Counted from the stretch's first letter, positions 33,624 to 44,049 are shown. The stretch is DNA of 64,000 nt from Halothermothrix sp. (GCA_016841825.1 JAENYK010000008.1:62001-126000); one strand, 5' to 3'. Numbers and translations are program-made. The notes: a model not told the origin generated them from the sequence alone.

Positions 33624-34364
33624 TTATCTTAACTCTTGATAAATCTCCCGGAGAAGCTTTTGATCATTGTCATCAAATTCAAGAACTTCTAACAGATCCG
33701 GTCGATTAAGCAAAGTAAGTCGGAGTGCTTCTTTACGCCGCCAACTCTCAATCTTAGCATGATGACCACTCAAAAGGATATCCGGAACACTTTTACCCTG
33801 AAATTCCCTGGGTCTAGTATATTGAGGATAACCAAGTATTCCCTGATAAAAAGAATCATCTTTAAAGGAATTCTCATCCCCTAACACTCCAGGAATCATT
33901 CTGGATACAGCATCCACCAATACCATGGCGGGTAATTCACCACCTGTAAGAACATAATCACCGATAGATAACTCTTCATCAATCATCATCTCTCTGATCC
34001 GCTCATCAATACCTTCATACCGACCACAGAGAATCAAAATCTCCTGCTTTGCAGACAATTCTATCGTCTTTTGCTGAGTTAATGTCGTTCCCCGGGGAGA
34101 CATAAAGATTCGATGAGGCAATCTTTTAGCATTCCCACAAACATCTTGAAACGCCCGAAAAACAGGCTCGATCTTCATTAACATACCGGGACCCCCACCA
34201 AAAGGATAATCATCAGTAGTAGCATGTTTGTCTATCGCATAGTCCCGAATGTTTACCAGATTAATCTTAATTAAACCATTCTCTTGAGCCCGTTTTAAGA
34301 TGCTCTCTTGAAAGACTCCAGAAAACATTTCTGGAAATATACTCAAAATATGAAATGTTAACAT
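33624..34364 (-). CDS. trmD: tRNA (guanine-N1)-methyltransferase TrmD
   Basis: A 246-residue SPOUT methyltransferase making m1G37 in tRNA. Knot motifs [13 protein letters not shown] (about 109-121), [16 protein letters not shown] (about 129-144) and the start [20 protein letters not shown] are diagnostic; [13 protein letters not shown] binds substrate. It follows rimM by 12 bases in the rpsP-khpA-rimM-trmD-rplS operon. Confidence 0.97.
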   Translation of the reverse strand: MLTFHILSIFPEMFSGVFQESILKRAQENGLIKINLVNIRDYAIDKHATTDDYPFGGGPGMLMKIEPVFRAFQDVCGNAKRLPHRIFMSPRGTTLTQQKTIELSAKQEILILCGRYEGIDERIREMMIDEELSIGDYVLTGGELPAMVLVDAVSRMIPGVLGDENSFKDDSFYQGILGYPQYTRPREFQGKSVPDILLSGHHAKIESWRRKEALRLTLLNRPDLLEVLEFDDNDQKLLREIYQELR

Positions 34365-34376
34365 TTCTGCATCACC

Positions 34377-34883
34377 TTAATCCACCAAACCTTCTATCAA
34401 ATGAACCGTTATTCTGCCGTTATCTAAATCAATATCCTTTACCACATCATAAATAGCCGGAAGCATAATCTCCTTTTTTCCCTGTTTAACGATATAAACA
34501 TCATTACTTCCTGTGGTAAGGATATCCTCAAGCTGACCTAAATATTCATCTGTATCAGTGTACACCTGCAGCCCAAGCATATCATGAATAAAATAATGAC
34601 CTTCAGGCAATTCCACAGCTTCCTCAGCAGGAATTTTAACAAAATACCCGCCAAGTCTTTCTGCATCTTTAACTGAATCCACATCTTGAAATTTGATGAC
34701 TGCAAAATTTTTGTGAAATTTAACATTCTCCACATGGAGTCTTCTGATATCTTCACCTTTCTCCAAAAAGACCCGTTCTAACTCAAAAAAACGATCTGGA
34801 AAATCTGAAAGAATAAGGCATTTAACTTCACCAAATTTGCTGTGGTGTTTACTAATTTTCCCGATAGTAATCATTTCAGACAC
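34377..34883 (-). CDS. rimM: 16S rRNA processing protein RimM
   Basis: A protein of about 168 residues: N-terminal beta-barrel (ITIGKISKHHSKFGEVK) and C-terminal PRC barrel (GHYFIHDMLGLQVYT, GQLEDILTTGSNDVYIV, IMLPAIYDVVKDID). It assists 30S head assembly through ribosomal protein S19. Several starts are possible; GTG 34883 has GAGGTGG 5 bases upstream, while GTG 34892 overlaps that site and ATG 34874 lies farther away. Confidence 0.93.
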   Translation of the reverse strand: MSEMITIGKISKHHSKFGEVKCLILSDFPDRFFELERVFLEKGEDIRRLHVENVKFHKNFAVIKFQDVDSVKDAERLGGYFVKIPAEEAVELPEGHYFIHDMLGLQVYTDTDEYLGQLEDILTTGSNDVYIVKQGKKEIMLPAIYDVVKDIDLDNGRITVHLIEGLVD

Positions 34884-34940
34884 TATACCCACCTCTTTAC
34901 AAGTTTTTCTGAGATAAAAAGACCAGGTAGACCCTGGTCT

Positions 34941-35168
34941 TTAGAGAATCTCTACATTAACTCGTTTGTTTTCCTTGGTGGCGGCAGCTTTAAGTACAGT
35001 ACGAATCGCTTTGGCAATCCGACCTTGTTTGCCAATCACCTTACCCATATCATCTTCTGCAACAGACAGCACAAGATTGACAGTGCGATCACCTTCTGTC
35101 TCCTTAACCACAACTTCTTCTGGATGGTCTACCAGAGATTTCGCAATAATCTCAACTAATTCTTTCAT
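34941..35168 (-). CDS. khpA: KH-domain RNA-binding protein KhpA
   Basis: A 75-residue protein (start [19 protein letters not shown]) consisting of one KH domain with the GxxG loop in [20 protein letters not shown]. It binds RNA, commonly with KhpB, and is linked to cell division and translation control in Firmicutes. The position between rpsP and rimM is conserved. Confidence 0.95.
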   Translation of the reverse strand: MKELVEIIAKSLVDHPEEVVVKETEGDRTVNLVLSVAEDDMGKVIGKQGRIAKAIRTVLKAAATKENKRVNVEIL

Positions 35169-35206
35169 AGTTTATACACCTCCACTAGAAGGTATCCCAA
35201 ACCGAA

Positions 35207-35470
35207 TTACTTGCTCTCATGAATTTTCCGCATAATACCTTGCTTTTTAAAAAGACTCTTTACTGTATCAGAAGGTTGTGCCCCTTTACCCAACCATTCC
35301 ATTGCTTTCTCTTCGTTAATCTTCACAGTTTCAGGATCGGTCGTCGGGTTATAATACCCTAACTCTTCAATAAATCTACCATCACGTGGAAATCTGGAGT
35401 CTGCAACTACTAAACGATAGAAAGCATTTCTCTTGGAACCCATTCTTCTAAGACGAATTTTTACAGCCAT
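35207..35470 (-). CDS. rpsP: 30S ribosomal protein S16
   Basis: An 87-residue S16: [40 protein letters not shown] and the C-terminal [12 protein letters not shown] region. It is a 30S assembly protein. AAAGGAGGTG lies 5 bases before ATG 35470; a longer frame from 35497 has no such site. Confidence 0.97.
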   Translation of the reverse strand: MAVKIRLRRMGSKRNAFYRLVVADSRFPRDGRFIEELGYYNPTTDPETVKINEEKAMEWLGKGAQPSDTVKSLFKKQGIMRKIHESK

Positions 35471-35530
35471 GTCTTTCACCTCCTTTAAATAATACAACTA
35501 ATTTTTCATATTTTAAAAAAACAAATTTAT

Positions 35531-36868
35531 TTACATAAAAGGAAATTTACTCATTTTCCCCTTTTTCTGCATGCCTGTTAACTGCTTCATCATCTTTCTA
35601 ACATCATTGAACTGCTTTAAAAGCTTATTAACCTCCTGCACAGAGGTCCCACTCCCCCGAGCTATCCGCTTTCTTCGGGAACCATTAATCACATCCGGAT
35701 TAACTCTCTCTTCTCTAGTCATAGAATTGATGATAGCTTCCACATGATCCAAAGCTTTCTCATCAACCTGCATATTCTTTAACTGCTTAACCTTACCCAT
35801 ACCGGGAATCATCCCCATAAGCTGGTCTAAAGGCCCCATATTACGAACTTGCTTCATCTGATCCAGAAAATCTTCAAAAGTAAACTCCTGTTTTCTGAGC
35901 TTCTCTTCTAACTCTTGAGCTTTCTTCAGATCAATGGTCTCCTGAGCTTTCTCAATTAGACTCAGAACATCACCCATTCCCAATATCCGATTAGCCATCC
36001 GATCAGGGTGGAAAGGTTCAAGACCATCTAGCTTCTCCCCCATACCGATAAATTTAATTGGTTTACCGGTAACAGTTCTAATGGAAAGAGCAGCACCACC
36101 ACGGGCATCCCCATCTAACTTAGTCAATACAACACCATCAATCCCCAGGGCTTGATCAAAACTCTCGGCAACATTAACAGCATCTTGACCAGTCATCGAG
36201 TCCACGACCAGAAGAATCTCGTGAGGCTTAACAGATGCCTTAATATCTTTTAACTCACCCATTAACTCTTCATTAATATGCAGACGACCTGCAGTATCTA
36301 TAATCATATAATCCCGACCCTGGTTCTCAGCGTATTGAACAGCTGCTTTGGCAATATCAATGGGACTGGTCTGACTACCCATACTAAAAACCGGTATGTC
36401 CAGCCTTTCACCAAGAACCTGTAACTGTTTGATTGCAGCAGGTCGATAGATATCAGCTGCAACCAACAAAGGGCGTCGACCCTGTTTTTCCAAAAGTTTA
36501 GCAAGTTTACCAGTAGTTGTAGTCTTACCAGCACCCTGTAAACCTACCATTAAAATTATCGTAGGAGGTTTGGAAGCACTAGCCAATTTACTCTGGGTAC
36601 CACCCATTAATTTAGTTAATTCATCATTAACAATCTTAATAACCTGTTGGCCTGGAGATAAACTCTCCATAACCTCATAACCAACAGCACGTTCTTCTAT
36701 CTTCTTAATAAAGTCTTTGACTACCTTAAAGTTAACATCGGCTTCCAACAGGGCTAACTTTACTTCTTTTAAAGCGGTCTTTACATCTTTTTCATTCAGT
36801 TTTCCCTTTCCTCTCAGCTTAGAAAAGGTTGCCTGTAACTTTTCAGCCAGATTTTCAAAAACCATCAT
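35531..36868 (-). CDS. ffh: Signal recognition particle protein Ffh
   Basis: A 445-residue SRP54 GTPase. N domain (about 1-85), G domain with G1 GLQGAGKTTTTGKLA (about 109-123), DTAGRLHINEELM, TKLDGDARGGAALS, and a Met-rich M domain (about 305-445; MKQVRNMGPLDQLMGMIPGM, SGTSVQEVNKLLKQF). It binds signal peptides and 4.5S RNA and docks to FtsY. AGGAGG precedes the ATG; ylxM is directly upstream. Confidence 0.97.
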   Translation of the reverse strand: MMVFENLAEKLQATFSKLRGKGKLNEKDVKTALKEVKLALLEADVNFKVVKDFIKKIEERAVGYEVMESLSPGQQVIKIVNDELTKLMGGTQSKLASASKPPTIILMVGLQGAGKTTTTGKLAKLLEKQGRRPLLVAADIYRPAAIKQLQVLGERLDIPVFSMGSQTSPIDIAKAAVQYAENQGRDYMIIDTAGRLHINEELMGELKDIKASVKPHEILLVVDSMTGQDAVNVAESFDQALGIDGVVLTKLDGDARGGAALSIRTVTGKPIKFIGMGEKLDGLEPFHPDRMANRILGMGDVLSLIEKAQETIDLKKAQELEEKLRKQEFTFEDFLDQMKQVRNMGPLDQLMGMIPGMGKVKQLKNMQVDEKALDHVEAIINSMTREERVNPDVINGSRRKRIARGSGTSVQEVNKLLKQFNDVRKMMKQLTGMQKKGKMSKFPFM

Positions 36869-36911
36869 ATACCTCCTTCTATCCTGGTGGTCGGTACAAG
36901 TATATCTGACT

Positions 36912-37259
36912 CTAACTATCTAAAAGCTGACTCAGTAGGTTCAGAATCTGTTCTTGTTTCTCAACATCACAATCCAACTCTAAAAATAGATCTTTGACAG
37001 TCTGAATCTTCGCTTTAGTAACCTGGGTTCTGCTCAACAAATGCAGTTTCTCTTCATATTCTTCTAATATCTTTTCAGAACGGCGCAGATTATCATATAC
37101 AGCTTGTCGGCTGACAGCGAACTTCTCAGCAATCTCACCTAAAGAAAGATCCTGCACATAATACAAATTCATAAACTCCTGTTGACGTAAAGTTAATAAT
37201 TGACCATAAAAGTCAAATAACTCACCCATCCGAATCATTTTTTCTAACAAAGTTATCAC
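36912..37259 (-). CDS. ylxM: YlxM-type HTH protein
   Basis: A 115-residue protein with a sigma-70 region 4-like helix-turn-helix ([20 protein letters not shown], about 38-57) and a C-terminal coiled coil. YlxM/p13 is encoded next to ffh in Firmicutes and modulates SRP function. The start is GTG 37259, within AGGTG, which can pair with the 5' end of its own transcript. First gene of the ylxM-ffh-rpsP operon. Confidence 0.92.
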   Translation of the reverse strand: MITLLEKMIRMGELFDFYGQLLTLRQQEFMNLYYVQDLSLGEIAEKFAVSRQAVYDNLRRSEKILEEYEEKLHLLSRTQVTKAKIQTVKDLFLELDCDVEKQEQILNLLSQLLDS

Positions 37260-37295
37260 CTACATGCTGTTAAGGAGAATTACTTTACAGGTGAT

Positions 37296-37324
37296 ATTAT
37301 ATCCAATTTTACAGGTCTTGTCAA
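37296..37324 (-). promoter_or_regulatory. Consensus sigma-A promoter of the ylxM-ffh operon
   Basis: Exact TTGACA (37319-37324) and TATAAT (37296-37301) with a 17-base spacer on the minus strand; start expected near 37289, about 30 bases before the ylxM GTG. Confidence 0.92.
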
Positions 37325-37560
37325 CTTTTTTTTTACATCTTGTCAGATTTAATGTGTACCACCAAATTATAGTCATTAGCAATCTCTTTAGGTATTCCAC
37401 ATTAAATATTTATTTCCCTCTTTCTATAGATATTTCATATCTGTAATCTAATTAGAACTATAACGTTATATTTAATTATCTATCTCTTGATCTGACAATA
37501 ACAGAAAGTACCTACTCTTTAAGCAAACCGACTTAAAGACAAGTATCCGCTAACAATTAT
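37325..37560. other. Intergenic region between the ylxM promoter and the ftsY terminator
   Basis: AT-rich; holds a small palindrome ATAGATATttcATATCT near 37427. No gene is supported. Confidence 0.4.
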
Positions 37561-37630
37561 AAAAAAACAGCCACCGTAGAAAATTCTCCCAACATATCGC
37601 GAAAAATCGCCTAAGAATTTCCCAGTGGCC
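37561..37630 (-). terminator. Terminator of the smc-ftsY transcript
   Basis: On the minus strand a three-part rod: GCCAC/GTGGC outside, AAATTC/GAATTT inside, and GCGA/TCGC at the tip, followed by TGTTTTTTT. It begins about 50 bases after the ftsY stop. Confidence 0.85.
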
Positions 37631-37678
37631 TTCTTATCCTGACTATCAATGTAAAAAATATAACATATCCAGTAAAAA

Positions 37679-38725
37679 TTACTCAGCAAACAATGCCTGA
37701 ACAAACTCTTCAGGAATAAAATCTTGTAAATCTTCCGCCTTCTCTCCCACACCAATAAGTTGAATTGGAATCTTCAGGTCATCTTTAATCGCAATCACAA
37801 TTCCACCTTTAGCAGTACCATCTAATTTAGTTAGAGTAATTCCGTTAACTTCAACTGCTTCATTAAACAGTCTGGCCTGGTTAATAGCATTCTGCCCTGT
37901 TGTGGCATCAACCACCAACAGAACATGTTCATGTGCACCAGCAGCTTCCCGACTCAGAACCCGACGGACTTTCTTTAACTCTTCCATCAGGTTCTTTTGG
38001 GTATGCAATCGTCCTGCCGTATCAAGAATTAACAGATCAACATTACGTGAACGGGCTGCATGAATAGCGTCAAAAGCCACTGCAGCGGCGTCAGCGCCTT
38101 CAGAATGAGCTATTACATCAATACCTACTCTATTACCCCAGACCTTCAATTGATCGATTGCTGCAGCTCTAAAAGTATCTCCAGCACCTAATAAAACCTT
38201 TTTACCTTGATTCTTAAAACGTTCAGAGATTTTGGCAATAGTAGTAGTCTTACCAGCACCATTCACACCTACGACCATTACGATATTTAAACCAGACTTT
38301 AATTCTAATGGTGTAGGTTCACCCAGAAGATTATTAATCTCTTCTTTAAAAATCTGTTTTAACTCAACAGGATCATTAATTCTCTTTTCGTCCACTATCT
38401 CCTGTAAATGCTCTACTAACTTCATAGTAGTATTGATACCTACATCAGCCTGAATCAAGATCTCTTCTAATTCTTCAAAAAACTCGTCATCAATAGCTCG
38501 ACCTGTAAAAAGGCTCTCAACCTTATTGACAAAACCTTTTCGGGTTTTATTGAGACCTTCTTTTAACCGTTGATATAAGCCTACTTTCTGTTTTTCATCC
38601 TGAACTTCTAATTGCTCCCTTTCCCCAGTCCCGGGAGTCTCTTCACCTACATCCTGTGCTTTCCCTTCTAGAACTTCTGCAATCTCTTCATCCTTTTCCC
38701 TTTTACCAAAAAGTTTTTTTAACAT
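37679..38725 (-). CDS. ftsY: Signal recognition particle receptor FtsY
   Basis: A 348-residue SRP receptor. A short charged N-terminal region (about 1-50) precedes the N domain (GLNKTRKGFVNKVESLFTGR) and G domain with G1 VGVNGAGKTTTIAKI (about 153-167), LILDTAGRLHTQ, DATTGQNAINQA and TKLDGTAKGGIVI. It brings ribosomes to the membrane together with Ffh. The start lies about 50 bases after the JAMM-like gene in the smc-JAMM-ftsY run. Confidence 0.97.
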   Translation of the reverse strand: MLKKLFGKREKDEEIAEVLEGKAQDVGEETPGTGEREQLEVQDEKQKVGLYQRLKEGLNKTRKGFVNKVESLFTGRAIDDEFFEELEEILIQADVGINTTMKLVEHLQEIVDEKRINDPVELKQIFKEEINNLLGEPTPLELKSGLNIVMVVGVNGAGKTTTIAKISERFKNQGKKVLLGAGDTFRAAAIDQLKVWGNRVGIDVIAHSEGADAAAVAFDAIHAARSRNVDLLILDTAGRLHTQKNLMEELKKVRRVLSREAAGAHEHVLLVVDATTGQNAINQARLFNEAVEVNGITLTKLDGTAKGGIVIAIKDDLKIPIQLIGVGEKAEDLQDFIPEEFVQALFAE

Positions 38726-38775
38726 CTAAATTCCCTATCCTCCCCCATTAAACTTTTGCTCCGCAAAACCTTTGC

Positions 38776-39903
38776 TTAAATAATCTCAATAGGTTTGCAC
38801 AAATCAGTATATTCCTGAACTATGGCAAAACGCTTTTTGCGAATGTCTGCTTCTTCCTCTGGAGTAGCTGCCAGGAAAAATTTTTGCCCAACATCTTCAT
38901 ATTCATCTGCCAATTCTGCAACTTTTGGGTCTAATTCGATTGCTGTCGCTCCCCGTAACTCACCATGACGATTGTGACCAATGGCAATAATTGCTCTCCC
39001 CCAGGTCCCAGGGCCAGCCATAGCATCACCCATATGCATTACCCCTGTGCCGCCCGGATGGGTATGCACAATAATCGCATCATTAGGCACATCCTCGGTA
39101 TAAACCTGACGTAAAGATTTGCCACTAATGTCTGTAAAACTGGAAGCCAACAGTCGGGATGGTACATAACCCATTCCACCAACTACAATCTCTCCAGCCT
39201 GATAGACATGACCATTCTGGTCAACTCTACCCATAGCTGCTAATTCTCGCCCTTGCTCAATGCTAGAAGATTGAGCTATTAGCGTATCAGCAAACTCTTT
39301 AGCAATCGATTTGACTTCAATTCTCTCCAGATTCCATGGCTTTTCAGAAAACCGAAAATCATTCTCTGGAATATCCCGTACAGGGACCTCTTCGCAGATA
39401 TCCAAATACTCCAGATGAAGTTTGGAAGATGCTTTCATCATCTCCCGTTCCTCTTCCATACTGGAAGCTCCAAGGATTTCAATCTGATTCTTTTCTGAAC
39501 GAGTAGCCAGATCAAACAGGTGAGATTGTGGATAAAGAATACCCACTCCTACCATTTTTTCAGCTTTAATACCTATATTTATTACTGGTACATTAAACAG
39601 ATTAATCAACCCTGTACTGATAATTAAACCAGTCTTTCCGGGGTCAGTAACAATAACAGCAATATTATCTGGAAGCTGATTGATCCCTTCTAATATTGAG
39701 CGTCCTTCCATATCTACCATCTTGGATAGTAGTCTGCGAAATGGAACTCCGGAAATGCCACCATTCTCAATAGGTGACAACGCGTCTATATTTCCATCTT
39801 GACTAATCATACCGATAGCTCCAACACCGCGTCCCTGACCTATCTCATTACTTTGCTCAACAAGGCGATCAACAATTGATTGTGCAATTCCGTTAATTTT
39901 CAT
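38776..39903 (-). CDS. Tandem JAMM-like protein, N-terminal copy degenerate
   Basis: A 375-residue protein made of two related halves. The first (about 10-100: [48 protein letters not shown]) aligns with the second (about 205-290: [49 protein letters not shown]). The second contains His280-Thr-His282, then seven residues, then His-x-x-Asp293. That is the JAMM metalloprotease spacing HxHx7SxxD with His in place of Ser. In the first copy HTH is replaced by VTD. No signal peptide. The family name is unknown to me. Encoded between smc and ftsY and probably co-transcribed. Peptidase or isopeptidase activity is inference. Confidence 0.65.
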   Translation of the reverse strand: MKINGIAQSIVDRLVEQSNEIGQGRGVGAIGMISQDGNIDALSPIENGGISGVPFRRLLSKMVDMEGRSILEGINQLPDNIAVIVTDPGKTGLIISTGLINLFNVPVINIGIKAEKMVGVGILYPQSHLFDLATRSEKNQIEILGASSMEEEREMMKASSKLHLEYLDICEEVPVRDIPENDFRFSEKPWNLERIEVKSIAKEFADTLIAQSSSIEQGRELAAMGRVDQNGHVYQAGEIVVGGMGYVPSRLLASSFTDISGKSLRQVYTEDVPNDAIIVHTHPGGTGVMHMGDAMAGPGTWGRAIIAIGHNRHGELRGATAIELDPKVAELADEYEDVGQKFFLAATPEEEADIRKKRFAIVQEYTDLCKPIEII

Positions 39904-39975
39904 AACGTTCCTCCTCTAATAGTCCGATTTGTGTGCTTTTATATAGTCTATCACTGGGTCATCACGAATATGCGA

Positions 39976-42900
39976 CTAACTGGCTTTCTCGGAAAATTTA
40001 TAGGAGATCAACTTAGAAACACCTGACTCTTCCATGGTTACTCCATACATGGCATCTGCCTCAGCCATCGTCCGATTACGATGAGTAACAATAATAAACT
40101 GGGCCATCGAGCTAAACTCCCGAACGAATGTAGCAAAACGTTCAACATTAGCTTCGTCCAGTGGAGCATCAATCTCATCCAAAATATAGAAAGGACTTGG
40201 CTTAACCTTCAAGAAAGCAAAAATTAGCCCCAGAGCTGTTAAAGCCTTCTCACCACCAGACATCAATGATAATTTCTGTAATTTTTTACCCGGCGGTTGA
40301 GCATTAATCTCAACACCAGTCTCTAACAGATTATCTGGATCTGACAGTCCCAATTGAGCACTACCACCACCAAATAATTTGGTAAATATCTCTTCAAATT
40401 CTACTTTGACCCGTTCAAATGTAACAAAGAACCGTTCTTTAATCGTCTCATCTAATTCATTAATCATCTCATCTAAAGATTCTCTGGCTTTAATCAGATC
40501 AGCATGCTGTTCTTTTAAAAAACTTAATCGTTTGATTAAAGTAGCATATTCCTCCTCTGCTCCTTGATTGACAGCACCCAATACTCTCAGACGCCACTTC
40601 AAGCTACGGATTCGCTTTTCTACTTTGTCTAAATCTTCTATAGGTTCAATCTCTCGCATAAAATGATCTAGATCAATACCATGGTCTTCTTTTAACTGTT
40701 CTTTGATTGACTCCAGTCTGGAAGAAAGCTCGGCGATTTTTATCTCATACTGACTAACTTCTTTACTCAATTCATTCACCCGACGCCGAATGCTGCGTGC
40801 CCGGGCTTCTTCTTTTTTAAAAGCTCCAGAGAGGTCTTTCTCCTTCTGTTTTAATGCCACCACTTCTTCACCCAGTTGTTGTTCTTCCACTTTGATAGTT
40901 CGCTTCTCTTCAATGATCTGTTGAATCTGACCTTCCAGATCACCTTTGGCTGTCTCCAATTCATTCCATTCTAATTTAAGAGTTTCAATCTTGGCAAGAT
41001 TTTCGGATTTTAATTGAGTCAACTGTTCTAACCTCTGATTGTGACTATTTTCCTGTTCATCGAAAGAGGCTAACTGAATGCGTCCTTCTGTGTTTTCTCT
41101 CTGAAGTTGATCAATTCTTTCTCTCTGTTCAGTCAACTGTTTTTCCAGAGATTTTAATCTTTTCTCCTGTTCTGCAAAATCAGTGTTCAAGGCATTTAGA
41201 TTATATTCCACCTGTTGAATCAACACATCCAATCTTCCTAATTCTTCATGAGAAGATTCAAACTCTTGATCCACATCATTTAACAGTCCCTCCTGATGCT
41301 GAGTATCTTTTTGCAGTTGTTCTACATCTTTGCGCAAGTTAACCCTTTTGAGCTCTAATTGGTGAATTCTGGTCTGCATCGCTCCAAGTCTCTTATCCTG
41401 CTCTTCAACCCGGGTTTTAACCAGTTGACCATTGTCCTTGATCAGTTCCAATTCTTCTTTTAAACTCTCCACCTTCTGTGATAACTCTTCAATCTCTCTG
41501 GTTCTTCCCAAAAGATTCGAACTTTGCTGCTGACTACTACCACCACTAACAGAACCACCTGGGTTAATATTATCTCCATCCAGGGTAACAATCCGCAATC
41601 TTTGTTTGCCATTCCGAGAGATCTGTAAGGCTGCGTCCATATCTCTAGCGATAATTATTCTACCTAAAAGGTTATAAATCATAGGCTTTAACCTGGGTTC
41701 AACCTGAACAAAATCAGAAGCAATTCCCAAATATCCATCAATCGAGCTAATATTGGGATTATCATTCATCCGATTACCTCGAACCATATCCAATGGTAAG
41801 AAAGTAGCCCGTCCACCTCTAGTCTTTTTTAGAAATTCAATCGCATTTTTGGCATCTTCACCAGTTTCCACAACAATATTTTGTAAACCGCCACCCAGAG
41901 CAGCAGCAATAGCCTTCTCTTTGTCTTCATCAACATGTAAAAGTTCAGCTACAACACCGACTAGACCGGTTAAACGATCCTTAGCTTTCAAGACATTTTT
42001 AACACCCTGATAATACCCTTCTAAAGAGTTCTCCATATCTCGTAACAGCTTCAATCTGGACTTAGAACCCTGATAATCTTCCCGCAATGAGATAAATCTC
42101 TCCTGAAGTTTTTGCAATTCTTCCTGGTCTTCACTCTGACGGTGACGCAAAATATCCTCATCTTTTTGTAATTGAATCAGCTCATCATTGATCTCTTTTA
42201 GCTCCTGTTCCAACTGTTGTAACTTATGTGCGGCTTCATCTAAATGCTTGTCATTATTGGAACGAAGTTGGATTAATTCATTAATTCGCCCATTCAACTT
42301 CATCTCCTCATCCTGATACCTCTGAAGTTGACTCTTTAGCTCACTTCGCTGGTTAATATATTCCATCGAATCATTTTTTAAAAGATCGATCTTACCTTCA
42401 TCAATTTTAATCAAACGCAGAAGATTCTCAATCTCTTGTTTACCTGTTTCGATGGATTGAACTAATTCTTGACGGTAACGATTTAGATTAGATATGGATA
42501 ATTGAACCTCTTCCCGTTCACTCTCATAGCGTTCAATCTGATTATACCGCTCATCAGACTCTGATTGGATTCGATTCTGATGAGAAAAAAGACTATTCTG
42601 CTTCTCACGCAGCATCTGAACCTGGTTATCCAGATTCTCCCGTAAATTCTTTTTTTCAAAATAACTCTCCTGCTTTTGATCTATATCTTCATTAATCTGA
42701 TCCAATTCACTCTGCAGCTGATCAACCCTGGCTTCAAAAGAATTAACAAGATTTTCTCTCTCCTCCAAACTAGCTGCCAAACGATTACGATCATTTTCGT
42801 ATGTACCCAATTCTCTGGCATAAATAGACCAATTGGTCAAAAGCAAACCTTCTTCCAACTCTTTTAATTCTGACGAATATTCTTTATATTTCCTGGCGTC

Positions 42901-43530
42901 CTCCGCCTGTTTCTTTAAAGGTTCTGCCTGACGCTCTAACTCATTGATAATGTCTAACACTCTGGTTAAATTAAGTTCCGTCTCTTCTAATCTGCGGGAT
43001 GCTTCTTCTTTCTTGGTCTTGTATTTAATAATTCCGGCAGCTTCCTCAAAAAGCTCACGTCTATCTGTAGCCTTACTACTGAGAATAGAATCTATTTTTC
43101 CCTGCCCTACAATCGAATAGGCTTCTTTACCAATACCTGTATCCATAATTAGTTCTTCCACATCTTTCAAACGACAGACTGTCCCGTTTAATAGATAATC
43201 ACTTCCCCCACTTCGGGAGACTCTTCTCCCAATAGATACTTCATTATATTCAATAGGTAAAGAACCATCAGAGTTATCAAGAATTAAACGAACTTCAGCT
43301 ATATTCATAGCTTTACGCTTATCCGAACCTGCAAAAATTACATCTTCCATCTTCGAACCACGTAAGCTTTTCGCACTCTGTTCTCCCAACACCCAGCGGA
43401 TGGCATCGACAATGTTACTTTTCCCACTTCCATTTGGGCCAACAATTGCTGTTATACTGGGTTCAAAGGTTACATTGGTAGCATCAGCAAATGACTTAAA
43501 TCCATGTACTTCAACTCGTTTTAAAAGCAC
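39976..43530 (-). CDS. smc: Chromosome segregation ATPase SMC
   Basis: An 1184-residue protein: Walker A AIVGPNGSGKSNIVDAI near the N-terminus, a coiled coil, the hinge (about 510-680; AIAAALGGGLQNIVVET, GGSVSGGS), a returning coiled coil, the signature LSLMSGGEKALTALGLIFA and Walker B FYILDEIDAPLD. It condenses and segregates the chromosome with ScpA and ScpB, both encoded at 53-54.7 kb. The GTG at 43530 gives a start LLKRVEVHGFKSFAD that aligns with other SMCs and has AAAGGGG at good spacing; ATG 43536 sits too close to it. Confidence 0.97.
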   Translation of the reverse strand: MLLKRVEVHGFKSFADATNVTFEPSITAIVGPNGSGKSNIVDAIRWVLGEQSAKSLRGSKMEDVIFAGSDKRKAMNIAEVRLILDNSDGSLPIEYNEVSIGRRVSRSGGSDYLLNGTVCRLKDVEELIMDTGIGKEAYSIVGQGKIDSILSSKATDRRELFEEAAGIIKYKTKKEEASRRLEETELNLTRVLDIINELERQAEPLKKQAEDARKYKEYSSELKELEEGLLLTNWSIYARELGTYENDRNRLAASLEERENLVNSFEARVDQLQSELDQINEDIDQKQESYFEKKNLRENLDNQVQMLREKQNSLFSHQNRIQSESDERYNQIERYESEREEVQLSISNLNRYRQELVQSIETGKQEIENLLRLIKIDEGKIDLLKNDSMEYINQRSELKSQLQRYQDEEMKLNGRINELIQLRSNNDKHLDEAAHKLQQLEQELKEINDELIQLQKDEDILRHRQSEDQEELQKLQERFISLREDYQGSKSRLKLLRDMENSLEGYYQGVKNVLKAKDRLTGLVGVVAELLHVDEDKEKAIAAALGGGLQNIVVETGEDAKNAIEFLKKTRGGRATFLPLDMVRGNRMNDNPNISSIDGYLGIASDFVQVEPRLKPMIYNLLGRIIIARDMDAALQISRNGKQRLRIVTLDGDNINPGGSVSGGSSQQQSSNLLGRTREIEELSQKVESLKEELELIKDNGQLVKTRVEEQDKRLGAMQTRIHQLELKRVNLRKDVEQLQKDTQHQEGLLNDVDQEFESSHEELGRLDVLIQQVEYNLNALNTDFAEQEKRLKSLEKQLTEQRERIDQLQRENTEGRIQLASFDEQENSHNQRLEQLTQLKSENLAKIETLKLEWNELETAKGDLEGQIQQIIEEKRTIKVEEQQLGEEVVALKQKEKDLSGAFKKEEARARSIRRRVNELSKEVSQYEIKIAELSSRLESIKEQLKEDHGIDLDHFMREIEPIEDLDKVEKRIRSLKWRLRVLGAVNQGAEEEYATLIKRLSFLKEQHADLIKARESLDEMINELDETIKERFFVTFERVKVEFEEIFTKLFGGGSAQLGLSDPDNLLETGVEINAQPPGKKLQKLSLMSGGEKALTALGLIFAFLKVKPSPFYILDEIDAPLDEANVERFATFVREFSSMAQFIIVTHRNRTMAEADAMYGVTMEESGVSKLISYKFSEKAS

Positions 43531-43606
43531 AGCCATCCCCCCTTTAGATAAAATTACTATAATCACTCATTTATATATTGTATCATATCACCTGTAAAAA
43601 GTGAAC

Positions 43607-43646
43607 GAAAAAAAACCTACCCAGCAAAAAGATTCAGGATAGGTTC
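43607..43646 (-). terminator. Terminator of spoVS
   Basis: On the minus strand AACCTATCC / GGGTAGGTT (9 bp with one G-U) is followed by TTTTTTTT, 37 bases after the spoVS stop. Confidence 0.85.
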
Positions 43647-43682
43647 AAGAAAATCACGTTCTAAACGTACATCACACCCTAC

Positions 43683-43943
43683 TTACCGTGGTTCAACAAT
43701 AAACTTAATAGCCGTTCTCTCTTCACCATCGATCATTATTTCAGCAAAAGCTGGAATAGTAATCAGATCAATACCATTAGGCGCAACAAAACCCCTGGCG
43801 ATAGCGATCGCTTTGATTGCTTGATTAACTGCCCCTGCACCGATTGCTTGAACTTCTGCTGCTCCTTCTTCTCTTAATACTGCAGCTAATGCACCAGCTA
43901 CCGATTTTGGCTCAGAATGAGACGAGACCTTTAATACTTCCAT
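43683..43943 (-). CDS. spoVS: Stage V sporulation protein S
   Basis: An 86-residue SpoVS, almost invariant in this family: MEVLKVSSHSEPKSVAGALA, IGAGAVNQAIKAIAIARGFV and IPAFAEIMIDGEERTAIKFI. It is an Alba-like dimer needed for late sporulation in Bacillus and present in some non-sporulating bacteria. AAGGGGGAG precedes the ATG. A sigma-H-like promoter lies about 100 bases upstream and a terminator follows, so it is monocistronic. Confidence 0.97.
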   Translation of the reverse strand: MEVLKVSSHSEPKSVAGALAAVLREEGAAEVQAIGAGAVNQAIKAIAIARGFVAPNGIDLITIPAFAEIMIDGEERTAIKFIVEPR

Positions 43944-44049
43944 GTACTTTTCTCCCCCTTTGGTGTATGTAGTTTGATTAAAAAATATAACTTATGGAAG
44001 ATAGTTCTATTCGATGAGGACATTTCAGTAAATCAAATTATTAAGTTAT

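Noticed and set aside
37519-37755. 78-residue minus-strand frame
   Set aside because: Covers the ftsY terminator and the end of ftsY in another frame.
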